Origin: Mansonella perstans
Taxonomy: Eukaryota; Nematoda; Chromadorea; Rhabditida; Onchocercidae
Reading direction: 5' to 3'
NCBI GenBank assembly: GCA_037074765.1
Contig: JBAMDO010000067.1
Location: 1-64,000, forward strand
DNA length: 64,000 bases
In this document: positions 1 through 11,434 of the stretch, piece after piece
How positions within the stretch are numbered: the first letter of the stretch is position 1
How the letters are laid out: each line of letters starts with the position of its first letter
Made by a program: the position numbers and the translations under genes
The notes under the pieces: generated by a model
What the model was told of the DNA's origin: nothing
The model's database searches: none
What the model saw: only the letters and a program-made list of their open reading frames with translations

Positions 1-655
1 TAATGCACAAAAGATTATCAGTCCCGAAGTGCTTGAAGTGCTTAATAATGTACAAAAGATTAGATTATCCTGATCATTCGATCAGTCCCGAAGTGTTTGA
101 AGTGCTCAATAATGTACAAGAGATCAGAACATCCTGACCATTCGATCAGTCCCGAAGTGCTTGAAGTGCTTAATAATGTACAAAAGATTAGATTATCCTG
201 ATCATTCGATCAGTCACGAAGTGCTTGAAGTGCTTAATAATGTACAAAGGATAAGATCATCCTGATCATTCGATCAGTCCCGAAGTGCTTGAAGTGCTTA
301 ATAATGTACAAAGGATAAGATCATCCTGATCATTCGATCAGTCCCGAAGTGCTTGAAGTGCTTAATAATGTACAAAAGATTAGATTATCCTGATCATTCG
401 ATCAGTCACGAAGTGCTTGAAGTGCTTAATAATGTACAAAGGATAAGATCATCCTGATCATTCGATCAGTCCCGAAGTGCTTGAAGTGCTTAATAATGTA
501 CAAAGGATAAGATCATCCTGATCATTCGATCAGTCCCGAAGTGCTTGAAGTGCTTAATAATGTACAAAAGATTAGATCATCCTGATCATTCGATCAGTCA
601 CGAAGTTTTAATAATGCACAAAAGATCACCCTGATTATTCGATTAGTCTCGAAAT
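1..655. repeat. 64-bp satellite array, cut by the window edge
   Basis: About ten head-to-tail copies of a 64-bp unit run from the first base to about 655. The landmark CAGTCCCGAAG (or CAGTCACGAAG) recurs at 83, 147, 211, 275, 339, 403, 467, 531 and 595, exactly 64 apart. Each unit carries the short inverted repeat CTGATC-ATTC-GATCAG. The last copies, after 600, are shortened and diverged. The array continues out of the window to the left. No coding sense was found in it. Confidence 0.95.
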
Positions 656-844
656 ATTTAATAATGTACAAAAGATCAAAACATCCTGATTACTCAATCA
701 TTCCCTGTCTGAACAACAGAAATAGTTATAAAGATTCTCCCGTTCAAAGCTCAAATCCTGACAGCCGCATATTTTCGAGAATCTTTGTAAATTTGAAACT
801 GTTGAAATCGAAAAGGAGAAAAACTTCAAGAAAAAGAAAGACTT

Positions 845-1155
845 ACTTCAGCCATCTCTAATCGAAACTGAGCAGTAGCTACCGCAGCTTTCGCTGTTGC
901 AAAAGTATCTTTGCTTTTCTCATGCACTAGTGACTTCCCGATATTTACAGATAATGATTTGAGGCGGCCAATGTGGCTCACTCGAGATTTCAAGTAATTT
1001 ATTCGATTAGTACGCCATCTTTGAAGTTCCACATCGGCAAAATCTAATTTTTCCAAATTTATTTGTTGATCCTGCCGGCAATCCCTGTCGCAATTCCCTG
1101 CAGCATTTCTATCACGTTTTCCACGTTTAGCCACCGTAAATCGTTTTGATTTCAT
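845..1155 (-). CDS. Possible first coding exon of an unrecognised basic protein
   Basis: On the minus strand an ATG at 1155 opens a frame of about 104 codons that reaches a strong 5' splice site (GAA|GTAAGTC) at 845/844. The peptide starts with a very basic stretch (MKSKRFTVAKRGKRDR) and then becomes a mixed, Arg/Lys-rich sequence with an alanine-rich segment near its end (TAKAAVATAQFRLEMAE). A possible acceptor (GGTTGTAG) lies shortly upstream, compatible with trans-splicing. Composition and the donor site make it look coding. I do not recognise the family. The following exons would have to lie left of 660, inside or beyond the satellite, so the gene is incomplete here. A chance frame cannot be excluded. 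Confidence 0.4.
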
Positions 1156-1159
1156 ATGC

Positions 1160-2590
1160 CTTCCACAGAAGACGGCCTACAACCAGGGTATGGGTATGAT
1201 ATCCGGAGTGAAGCAATTCATCCTTTATCATCATCAACATTCTGATATCACATTGTCATCTCCCTGCGCGTAAAGTCAGCAAATATCACATGCATGGAAT
1301 GGTCACTACTCACACTGCTAATTAGTAACCAGCTAATTAATAATCAGAACAGTTCGAAACGAGAAAACTCTTTTTTACATCAAATTTCATTTTTTCTTAA
1401 AACTTCCATAACACAACTCTCTTCCATTTTTGAAATAGATTATGTTCTGGAAAAAGTGCTGGAAAAAGAACCGATAAGGCAATCTCAAAGATATTTCAGA
1501 TATCACTGGATAGTAAATCTCAGAGATATCTCAGATATTATTTGACAAAAAATCTTAGTCATATTCAATCCAACGATATTTTACCAGTAGTATTTAGATG
1601 ATTCCATGCTAGAAAAAAATTTCTCAAACTATTTCCAGAAAAACATTTCAAAAATAGAGTGATCAGAGTGAATAACTTTGACGTCTTTTTGCTCGACATG
1701 TTTTCGCGGACACTTTCCGGAAAGAAAATGTTGTTTCTGGAAAGACATTGATGACGAGAATTTCTGGAAGGAAACTGATGAAGAAGGTAGTAAGTTCCTG
1801 AAAGGAAACTGATGAAGCACTGCCCTTCAATACACCAGAATCATTGCATTCGAACTAAAGATTTCCTCAGTAAACGATTATTCATCTCTCTCTACTGCGT
1901 CTTTCGGATTTTAAAATTGAAATTGCTTTAATCGTAGTTATTTTGATTCAGGAAGGAATATGTCAACTCTATCGTTGATATGGTGGACGAAGCGAAAAAT
2001 GCCATGTGGAGTTGCTGACCACCTAGCAGAGATGACCAAATCAGTTTAGAAATCACGAATGCAATCTCAAACTATATATACTTTTATGGCATCAAATATT
2101 CATCAGTTGAATGCTGCTTTCTGCAGGATGTCAGCAATATCACAGGCATTGTATTATCCTTACTGTCCCAAACTATGTCACTCATTTGTTAACTTCTATC
2201 CACACAACAATCATTTACGGAAAATTCATTATTTCTAGCTAAAAGCAAATTGACCTGTTTGTTTGCATTACCTAACTTGGCTGTTTCTCATATTTCTCCA
2301 CCAGTAGTATTCTATTTCTCATATCTCTCCTCCAATAGCATTTTTATTGCTACATAAATCAGCCCTTACTTTACTTTTACCTAGCAACTTCTTCACTTCC
2401 CACCTATATTAGCTACCCAAAACATGCGTGTTCTCCACGTACGAATATCGCGGAACTATCGCGGCCTCACTTTTAATCCACGTCATTCATCTATCCACTG
2501 GCTGTACAACAAAACTAGAAATTAATTAATTTAAAAAGCACCAAACTTTTTTAATGACAGTGTCCATTCGAACGGATCCAATAGATTTAG
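1160..2590. other. AT-rich stretch without a supported gene
   Basis: Only short open frames interrupted by stops are present. Around 1440-1540 and 1690-1810 there are short diverged direct repeats (for example AGATATTTCAGATAT-like and GGAAAGGAAACTGATGAAG-like pieces). I see no exon with paired splice sites and no RNA gene. Confidence 0.5.
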
Positions 2591-2629
2591 GAGCACCACC
2601 ACCACATCGTTTTCTTCGTCCACCAGAAC

Positions 2630-2918
2630 AGACAGACAGACAGACACACACACACAGACAGACATACACTCACATACATGACAATATCTTCGAACGTTGT
2701 GTCCAATGAACAATGAATGATGATTTCAAGATTACTTTCCTCATCTATATGCCCGACGACCGACCAACCGAGAGACCGAGAGACATACACACACACATAC
2801 ATATACATACATACACATACACACACATACACACACATACACACACATACACACATACACACACATACATACACATACACACACATACACACACATACAC
2901 ACACCATACACACACACC
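2630..2918. repeat. CAGA/CACA and CACATA microsatellite tract
   Basis: A CAGA/CACA run occurs at about 2630-2670, and a longer ACACATAC/ACATAC run fills about 2786-2918. The tract directly abuts the left end of repeat element copy A. Open frames across it read as Thr-His or Cys-Val repeats and are artefacts of the simple sequence. Confidence 0.95.
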
Positions 2919-2919
2919 T

Positions 2920-4350
2920 ACGGACGACAGACTGGTAAATTGAAAGATGCGGAAGATAGAGGGAAGGTGCAATAATAGAATAAGGTGTGAAAGCAAGGCG
3001 AGGAAGCAAGTGTTTCGGGGAGAGTTAGAGCGGTGTGATTAATAACGGCGAGGTGGCCTGTTTGCCTGGCTTTGAGCGCCGCAGTGGAAATTCACCCTGT
3101 TGCACTACAGAATGATTCCTCGGATACACAGCGGATAGGTCGGGGGTTGGGTGTCACGAGAAGGCGGTCTCTCAATCCCAAAGACGAAGTTTTGGATAAT
3201 TCGAGAAATACTGCTACCGAGATCTTTCTGATAACCCGCAGTACGCGAGTTCTCAATGTCTTGCTGTTTTGATCATTTGCGTGTTGTTTGGGAACTCCCA
3301 GTGCACCATGGGTTCTCGAAACGGCCACGTGGTCCCGCTATACATTTCTTTGTACCTGTCGTAGAGCAGGGTTAACTGGAGAACTGTCATCCTTAACAGT
3401 TGTCACAATTGTCACCTCTGACTTTAGGCAGTTATCCCTATCAATTTACCTCGGACTTTAGGCATCATCCCGATCAATTCATCTCGAACTTTAGGCAGTC
3501 ATCCCGATGTAGGTGTGCTCAATTCCTTCTTGTAATATCTTTGAGGTTAATGTAAGTGCTACTCCATCAAGTAACTCGACGTGTCAGATATTCAGCCTGA
3601 AATATCCCAGCACATTTCTCTCAATCTTCCTGAGGTATCCTTGTACATTTCTCTCAATCTTCCTGAGATATCCCTGTACATTTTTCTCAGTCTTTGCTTC
3701 CGTGATGAATCTGCTTACTGAGCACTATGAGTAAGGAATGTCTACTACAAGGTTTGTTCGACTGGCTGTTGTCGTTAGTGTCCTCATGATCTGAACGATT
3801 GTCAACTTGGAGTGTCACCTTCCCATTCGATGTTTTGCTGTCTGCTAATTATCACATGTGTATTTATGCATATTTGAATGCACAGCAACGGCAGTAAATG
3901 ACGAAGTCATGGCATCATGGTGCCAAAGGTCATCTGGAATGTAAGCACTCTTTGTTTCTCTGAGTATGTGATGACTGAGAATGAAAATGACAAGTCGTCT
4001 GTGTAGTAATATGAGTGGCAAGTAACTGAATAATAGCAATACGTTATGCAACAGAAACTGACCAGAAGTGTTCATCTTTCAAGTGACATCTTTTGTTTTA
4101 CAGACTATCTAAGGTCTGGTGTCAAATCCGGTGTCACTTCTTCTGGTATCACTTCTTTTTTCAGGTTTTCCAACTTTTTTCTTTTACAGTTCGAAACCTT
4201 GCACAAGTAAATAGGAAATGGTTGGACTGTCCGATTGATGATACTAGTCCTATTGTCACATTATACTTTTGTACTTGTCAACCATGTTTATATTGTTTCA
4301 AGCGTTCTTATAAATGAATAACATTTTTGAAGGAAAAATTATTTCGTATT
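2920..4350. repeat. Repeat element copy A (1.4 kb, partner at 14.9-16.3 kb)
   Basis: This segment aligns over its whole length with 14890-16322 in the same orientation. It begins right of the CACATA microsatellite (GACAGACTGG..AAATTGAAAGA) and ends near ATGAATAACATTTTTGAAGG...TTTCGTATTT. Its base composition is clearly richer in G and C than its surroundings. It contains short internal tandem duplications: the ACTTTAGGCA...TCATCCCGAT unit (about 3420-3510) and a unit CATTTCTCTCAATCTTCCTGA (about 3610-3690), each present more times than in copy B. Flanks of the core differ from copy B by scattered substitutions and indels, but 3775-4088 is the same as copy B. No conserved protein was recognised. 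It could be a non-autonomous transposon, an old LTR-like piece or a segmental duplication. Confidence 0.85.
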
Positions 4351-4372
4351 TATATGTGATGATATTTGCAGA

Positions 4373-4525
4373 AATGGATAAATTTGTGGCTCTAAGGGAT
4401 GTATTTTTTGAAGACGATGAAAGCAATGTCTATAATGATAACTTACTATTGATGATAGTACGAGTTTTCTGGATGATGATATGATGTTAGAAATGGATGA
4501 AAGCTGCATAAACTTAGATTGATGA
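4373..4525 (+). pseudogene. Small acidic reading frame with apparent frameshift, just downstream of element A
   Basis: A nematode-type acceptor (ATATTTGCAG at 4363-4372) is followed two bases later by an ATG and 28 open codons beginning MDKFVALRDVFFEDDESNV. The reading then shifts: a different frame carries an equally protein-like acidic tail (DDSTSFLDDDMMLEMDESC, then INLD) up to a TGA near 4522. One frame change at about 4445-4455 would join the two. The peptide is rich in Asp, Glu and Ser, and I do not recognise it. It could be a decayed short gene or one real exon plus coincidence. Confidence 0.3.
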
Positions 4526-4529
4526 TTAA

Positions 4530-6135
4530 TTCAACGTTAGCAAGTAATTATGATGGTGCTAATGTAGCACGTTTAAACGTTCATTTCTTGTAAGTGGAAT
4601 TGTCATAGTGTCATCAGTTATTTTTTTAAATTTGGTTTTTCAGTGTGATTCATAATTTCATGTAACTGTTTCATGTATTCATAATTTTCATGTTTTTTTT
4701 TTTTTTTTTTTTTTTTTCATAATTTTCATGTTTCATGTATTCATAATTTCATCAATTCATTCTGTTTTTGTTTTTCGAATAAATGGAAAAGAAATGAAAA
4801 ATTTCCTCAAATTCTCTTCCCTTAATCTATTTATTTAGAATTCGATTTTCAAGCATTTTTCTTCATTGTGGAAGTTTTGTAGTCAAGCAGAAATATTAGT
4901 ATATTTGATCAATGTGCTTTATATTGCATAATTTGTGTTTGCTAATTATATTTTAAATAATTAGCAACTGAACTCAAGTTTAACTGTGATTCATCAACCT
5001 GTAAAAACGTTTCCCCCAAATTTATCACATGATTTGGAATCTGAAGAAATTTCATCTTTGAAAAGCAAAAGGGCAATTAAAAGTTTAAAAATTCCGTCTA
5101 ATTTTTTTCAAAAAAGAAATGATTTAGAAAATTAGTAATTCAAAACATTCAATTAGTAACCTTATGTCCGAAGTAAAACAATAAATATAAAAAATAAAAT
5201 AAAATTATAAAGAAAATTGACAACATAACCTGCGTGAAGTGAATAAAATTGATGTTAGTGCAAGGACAGAAAGACGAAGTTTGGATAGTGATGTTGCGCA
5301 GAACATATCTCTTCATCAGATGCATGGATAGAATTCTATTGCGCACCTGAAATATAAAGCAAATATCAAGCGGGAAATAATATGTTAATATTTGAGAGGA
5401 GCAAATTCTTGCATTTAAAAAAAAAATCACCTGGAATTCGCAGTTCTATTATTCATTATAACCTTTGTGGCTTTGGGGTATCATCCCGAAGAATGGAGCT
5501 CTATCGTGGCTGTGATTTCTTCATCGGAGCGAACGTGCGGCATATTAATGAAATGGCTGTATTGCTAGCAAAAGCCTGAAACAGTTATATTGTATCTAAA
5601 ATTGTTAAGGCAAGATAAATTTAAAAAATCCCTTCAAAAAACTGACATTTCTAATATCTTTTCAAACTACCAACATTTTTTTCAGTGGAATATGACGAGA
5701 TTCTATTATAAATATATCGTTCGGTAAAAAATTCTTTTCTTTTTTTTGTAAGCAAATCCGTGAGAAAAAAGATTTGCATAAATGAAAAAAAAGATTATAT
5801 TAACTCGTACGTTTGCAATGATTTACTAAATAAACCAGACCGATGGAAAAAGTAAGATTTGTTCATTAATTCATATATCAATTTCGAAAAAAAACTTCCA
5901 AATCACTAATAAAAAGCATTGCTTTAAGCAGAATATGTGGAGAGATTATTTACAAAAGAAGTGCAAAACAGTGATATTATTATAAGTGATCAATGACAAT
6001 ATTGATAATGAAGCAGAAATCGATCTGTTCAGTTAAAAATTACTTATAAAAATTAAAAAATTTAGAAGAAAAAGAAATTCCGGATCATCGCAAGCAACAA
6101 GGAATGAAGAAGTCCAGCTTCACCACCGCAAATCG
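4530..6135. other. AT-rich intergenic stretch
   Basis: Contains a poly-T tract (about 4688-4717) between short repeats of TTCATGTATTCATAATTTTCATG. At 5010-5120 there is a piece resembling 63715-63820 (GATTTGGAATCTGAAGAAATTTCATC... against GATTTGAAATTCGAAAGAAATTTCATC...), so a dispersed repeat copy is likely. At 5441-5579 (plus) an open stretch of higher GC ends GANVRHINEMAVLLAKA-stop. It could be a terminal exon or an old gene fragment, but I cannot tie it to anything. No supported gene. Confidence 0.45.
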
Positions 6136-6139
6136 CTAA

Positions 6140-6425
6140 CTGGCCACTTTTGGTAAACTGAACTTTTTGACTGATTTTACGTCATTTCAATTTCTTCATA
6201 AGCATAACTGCAGATTAGTTGTTTTTTGCAGTGTTTCTAAATGGACAACCTATAAATCATTAATTCGAAAAGTATTTCATTTTTCTACAAAATTTGAGTA
6301 AAGCTATATTTGCAATTGAACGGCTATGTAAAAGCCTTTTTTGTTCATTTTAAAGTAATATAACAAGCAAAATAAATATTGGACTCATTTCGTTTCAATG
6401 TATCATGTTTCGTTGTAACACATTT
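6140..6425 (+). repeat. Left arm of a diverged inverted repeat (partner 7848-8130)
   Basis: Read forward, this stretch matches the reverse complement of 7848-8130 with many substitutions. Shared landmarks are TTTTTTGCA(G/A)TG(T/C)TTCTAAATG, GGCTATGT..., TTTTTTGTTCATT, GGACTCATT(T/C)CGTT(T/C)CAATGTATCA(T/C)GTTTCGTT. It may be one of two dispersed copies in opposite orientation or the arm of a foldback-type element. Confidence 0.7.
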
Positions 6426-7847
6426 TTAGTCTTACTTTTATGGTTCAATGGATATAAAAGTAACTTTTGGAATTTAAGTAATTTTCCCTGTTTAAATTTA
6501 AGCATTCTTCTTGAATAGACCTGAAAATTTAAGAAAATGATGATTAGTCCAATTAATATTTGGATAAATATTACTTGGATAATTCGTATGTTAGTTAGTT
6601 AGTTTGTTTGTTTGTTTTCAGTGATCTTGATCAAATAAAACTTGAGATAATTTTGTGGTTATAATTCTTTTTTTCACGAAATGATAGTAAATTTCTAATG
6701 TGCTTTAATGCCAGTAACTTCGATAATGAAAATATCCATTACAAATTAAATCTAGACATCGAGAAGTCAAATCTGTACAGTGAAATCATTTTAACTACAG
6801 TTTACGATCATCTAAACAAATCGCGGTGTGTTGTATATCATCAGTGAATCTTGAAGCTACGAAGAATGGAAAGGCAATGAACTTTTCATAGAAGATATAA
6901 TGTGGCTTTCATAAAATTAAAACAAAGAAACGCTAAGATATCATAAATGAATTTAGATATATGTATCATTTAGATATATACAAGAATTTAGAGATAAATG
7001 AATTTAGGTAAACAAGTTCAAATTCAAGTCTTAACTATATCTGAGTATAAATCGTAAATTAAGCTAATTTAAGAATAAGTCTCATAATATGTTTCGGTTT
7101 AAGTAAATTATTAGCAAATGTTTAAAGCAAATTTTAGAGTGTCTCATATTTAGTGTGCAATGAGGTCATTTCAGGTTTCATTGCTTGACCGTTTTCGCAT
7201 AAGAATGATCGAAATTTCAGTTAGCACTAATTAGAAAAACGAACAATTATTGGATGATAATTGCTAACTCAGGAAAAGTCATTAAAATTTTTTTGAAATT
7301 TCACAAATTTTTTTTACAGAGCACACTGTTCAAATACACCAATATTTCTGCTTATCCATGGAATTTCCACAATGAAAAAAAAAATTTGAAATTTGAATTC
7401 TTAAGGAAAAAGAATTTGTTGAAAAGTTCCTTTCAAAAAAAAAAAAAAAAAACAGTCATAGATGATTTAGAATGTAAATTATATTGAATAAGAATTCTTC
7501 TCACTATTAAATTGCACTGGTTGTAAATTTTACTTTGTTAATTGACTGTTAATTAATGATTCACAACCGATCTCACTTTCTCAAATAACGGAGTAATAAA
7601 GAAGGAATATTGACATTTATTGACTAAATCAATTCATATTTTATAAATTGTTCTACTTTTTACTAAATAACAAAAAGGTTCGGAAAAAGTGATCGTACAG
7701 CTAATTTTATTCTCTTACATTACTAATTCTGACTACACTGCTTTCTTTTACTGCACTCAATACTAGAATGAAATCATCCAATAATCGAATAAATGAATTC
7801 CTGAAAAAGCTCTGGGATACAGAATAAACAAATCAGTATAACTGTGT

Positions 7848-8130
7848 TATAACGAAACGTGATACATTGGAACGGAATGAGTCCAGAACTTGTTTAACTT
7901 AGCATACTAGTTTTATTAAGAAAATGAAATGAATGAACAAAAAAGCATGCACATAGCCATTTCAACTGCAAGTATTTTATTGGGATATTGAAAAAAAGTA
8001 GAAAACTTTGCGGATTGATGAATGAAAGGTCGGTCATTTAGAAGCATTGCAAAAAACAATTCTCCTATATTTACTTATGGGAGAAATTGAAACAACGTCA
8101 AATAAGTTAGAAATCTCAATTTACTAAAAT
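7848..8130 (-). repeat. Right arm of the diverged inverted repeat (partner 6140-6425)
   Basis: Reverse-complement match to 6140-6425. The 1.4 kb between the arms is AT-rich and holds no transposase or other recognisable gene, so an autonomous element is not supported. Confidence 0.7.
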
Positions 8131-10290
8131 CAATAGATTTCATATATGCTTTTGAAAATGAAAAAAACAAGCAGAAATCACGACAGCATCTTGCTTACTT
8201 CCCATTGTGCTATAAAAATCCGAAACGCGTTATTTTCTTAATCATTCATTCAATCAAAATCTATTTTCATGCTGGTATAACATTGAATTTCTCTGAAACG
8301 TTGACTTTTAGCATTTCCTTGCTTTTATTTGAATTTTTGTATTTTAAGTAAACATTTTAACTGAAAAAAATTTGAATTTAACTAAATTATAATTGAATTT
8401 TATGACAGCAAAAAAGTGGAATTTTTCTTGCAAGTTTCTGCCGTTAAGCCAAAAAATAATATGTGCTATTCTCAAACAATTTGATTGAATTTATTTTTGC
8501 TTATCAGAAAGATCCAATCAGTATGCTGCAATAGCTTCGGTCGAGAATAATAAAAATCCCTAATTTGTTGCTAATTTAAGAATCACCAAACTCTTTTATA
8601 TCAATTTAAGAAACAGCCAAACTTTTTTTTGATTATTTCCTCTTAAATGTCAAGATGCCTCTTAATAAAAAATATACCCAAGCACTTGATGTTTTTGCAT
8701 ATCATCTATTTTGTGCAAAATAAATACTATAATCTGATCCGGCAAATGGAAAGTGCTTTTTAATTCAATGTTTTTCTTGCGAATTATTTCCAACAAAACA
8801 AATCTGCCCGATCTTTATTTTTAAATGACTATTTCTCTTATCAGAATGTTGATATATTTAAAACGTTAAGAAATAACATTGCTCCGTTAATTTTATTGCA
8901 AATATTTCCCTGCTTCATTTTTCTCGGCTTCGCTATCCGTTGACAACGGAAGTGTGAGCAAAGTTCTATGCTCATGTGAAAAAAAATGACAAATGGAAAC
9001 GGTCATTAATCGAGGAGAAAATTTGATTCGGACTTCCGCTATTAATTAATTCATTATGATATCTGTGATGATATACTTTTATGAAAAAAATAATGGCCAT
9101 ACAAAAAAAAAGTTGACATTGCTGTATTTCATAGAATTTTTTTTGAACAACTGACAGTTGGCAATTTTTTTAGGTTTGATTTCATGTATATTCTTTGCCA
9201 ATGAAATGAACTCTGTAATTATACCGCCGGCATGCACTCTCGGAAGTTGATAGAAAATTTTAAAAACAATTGCTACAACAAGTGCAACTTTGTTTCCTTC
9301 ATTCCTTCCTCATCTAACTTTTGCTTTTCATTTACTGATAATACCTGAGTAACTGAAAAAATGTTTTGCTGCAATAAAACTGAAATACAACGGAAAGAAT
9401 CACTTTATTTTTTGTAGTATCATTTATGATATCCGTGGTAACTATAAAAATTTAAGAGTTTGCGTGATAAGTGATGATTTCAATGATTCGTTCGCAACAG
9501 AACTAGTTTCTCTTGTTTGATAAGATCATCATCCAACGTGGAAAAATTTTCGAAGACCAGAATTCACTTTCTGTTTGTCATTTTCGAGCCGCAAATCCTT
9601 CCAAAAAAAGAAATAGTTCGACAATTTGCTTCAATTCCAATTTCAGTTCTATTCCAGCTAAATTTCTTGATTAATCAAATTTGCACAAAATTTTGAGTTG
9701 AATTGTAAAATTGTGATTTTTATCCACCTTGCAACACCAACCGTTTGGACGAAAAAATAGGAGCAGCTAATATTTGTGAAGATCTGATTGCTTTCAATTA
9801 TATTATGTTCAAGATTATAATTTGGGAAATGTAAAGCGTAAGTAATAATTTTTTTTTTGCAACAAGCAAAGAAATAATAATGTTTAATTTTATCTGAAAA
9901 TTGAAAACAAATTTTTAAAATAACAGAAACACGAAATATTAAGAGTAATACACAAAAACTTCCACACCGTAAAACATTATTGTTCATTCCGGATGGAGTG
10001 TTCCCGTAAAGGAATGGAAATAGTGAATAAGACCATTTAATATTAACTAACATCATATATGATTATAAATGCAAGCTGAATTATCTAGAAAAATTTTCGC
10101 AAATTTCAATAAGACGTAAATTAATGAAAGGAATTTTTTGCACTTCAAATTTAAATGATTCAATGAATCCTTTACAACTTCAATCAAAAGTCCATTCATA
10201 GTTAGTATGAATCATCAATAGCAAATTCGGGTTTCTTTTAGTTTTTTATTTAATTTTTTTGAATAATCCAATAAAATTATTAGGTAGCAT
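8131..10290. other. AT-rich stretch, no supported gene
   Basis: Holds one copy (about 8620-8745) of a short dispersed repeat that recurs at about 10840-10935 and 13755-13880. It is recognisable by TCTTAAATGTCAAGATGCCTC and AAAATATACCCA..TTTTTGCAT..CAT landmarks. A 132-codon minus-strand frame (9658-10056) is rich in Phe, Ile, Cys and Lys, has no splice signals that help it, and is probably chance in such AT-rich sequence. Confidence 0.45.
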
Positions 10291-10298
10291 TTTGCAGG

Positions 10299-10421
10299 AT
10301 TTTGATGTTAGTGATCAAGATCGAATATTGGATATAGTAATGCCATCTAACTGCAACACTGATTCGTACGATTCGGAATTTTTAGGAAACAATGAGAGCA
10401 CTCCTAGCATTTGTTTGTAAA
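10299..10421 (+). CDS. Possible terminal exon of an unrecognised acidic protein
   Basis: A good acceptor (GCATTTTGCAG, ending at 10298) is followed by 40 open codons and a TAA. The peptide begins DFDVSDQDRILDIVMPSN and ends NNESTPSICL. It is acidic and serine-rich, and its base composition is higher in G and C than the flanking sequence. Only the acceptor side is bounded. I found no upstream exon that clearly belongs to it. Its character resembles the acidic fragment at 4373-4525, so the two might be remnants of one family, but the similarity is too weak to rely on. Confidence 0.35.
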
Positions 10422-10429
10422 TAATTTTT

Positions 10430-11434
10430 CATTCTTGAATTTTTCACCATTCATTGTTCAAATAATGTAATGCTTTCTTTTTCTTATTTTTTTCCTACCT
10501 ATTAGGTCAAAGATTTTCTGTTTTACTTTGATATTAGATGTATTTTCAATGATTTATCCACATCGGTGATTTAATTAAACAGGAAGAACTACTTCTGTTA
10601 TTAAGAAGTCGTTGAAACCTTGACCTATCGTGCAAACTATCACATTTAGCTAGTTGTCATGAATGTCGGAAATGATTCCATAAATGATAAAACGACATTT
10701 AATTGACCTCGAGTTAAATAGAAATTTACCCTTTATATTTCAGCGTAGGAAATCGATTGTTATTAGAATGTCGCTTTTGCTGAAAGTATTTATTGTTATT
10801 GCTTCGTTACTTTAGTCTAAGAACAACCCAAACTTACTAGTGATCATTCTTTTTTAAACGTAAAAACATCTTTTAATAAAAGGCACATATGATGTGTTTT
10901 TGCAAATCATTTAATTAGTGCAAAGAGACAAGAACATCTCTTTTCATTTACTATTTTCGGAAAGCCATAAAACTTCTTTCACGTATCACGAAAGCAATAA
11001 AGTAGAACCACAAATTTTGTTCATTAATACACAACGTCCAACCGATATCATTAATCAATAGTGAGATGGCTGATTGATAAACCTTTAAGGGTTGTTGAAA
11101 AAAATCATATCAATATCACGTTTTCACAGCATATATACTCTGATTAACAACAAAGGTTGAGAAATGAGCTATTGAAATCCCGTGATATTGATGGAACAGA
11201 AGTCTTTTGATTCCTGAATCCTCAATAATTGTTAATGTGACCTGAGACCTGAGAGAGAATTTCAGGCTATTGGCAAATATAGATCCAGCAAAGTGTGTGC
11301 ATCTGATTTTTAATGTATGTTTGTAAATAGAATTTGGGGTTATACCGATAATCAAAATTTTTTCACGATTTAACAATATGGAAGTTGAATGTAATATTCC
11401 TATTCTAAAATCTTTTGCAGTACAAAAATAAAAA
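10430..11434. other. Intergenic stretch downstream of the serpin gene
   Basis: Contains one copy of the short dispersed repeat at about 10840-10935 and otherwise AT-rich sequence without supported exons. The serpin 3' untranslated region should extend into the right-hand end of this stretch (minus strand). I could not identify a convincing polyadenylation signal close to its stop codon. Confidence 0.4.

Noticed and set aside
1..655. CRISPR array
   Set aside because: Whole 64-bp units repeat without unique spacers, and the window is eukaryotic.
2587..3009. Cys/Val-rich and Thr/His-rich frames up to 140 codons
   Set aside because: They are translations of the CACATA microsatellite.
3845..4075. 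76-codon minus frame found with the same protein at 15818-16048
   Set aside because: Identity is explained by the unchanged nucleotide core of the repeat pair. It does not show coding constraint.
9658..10056. 132-codon minus frame
   Set aside because: Phe/Ile/Lys-rich composition of AT-rich noise, no splice context, no recognised motif.
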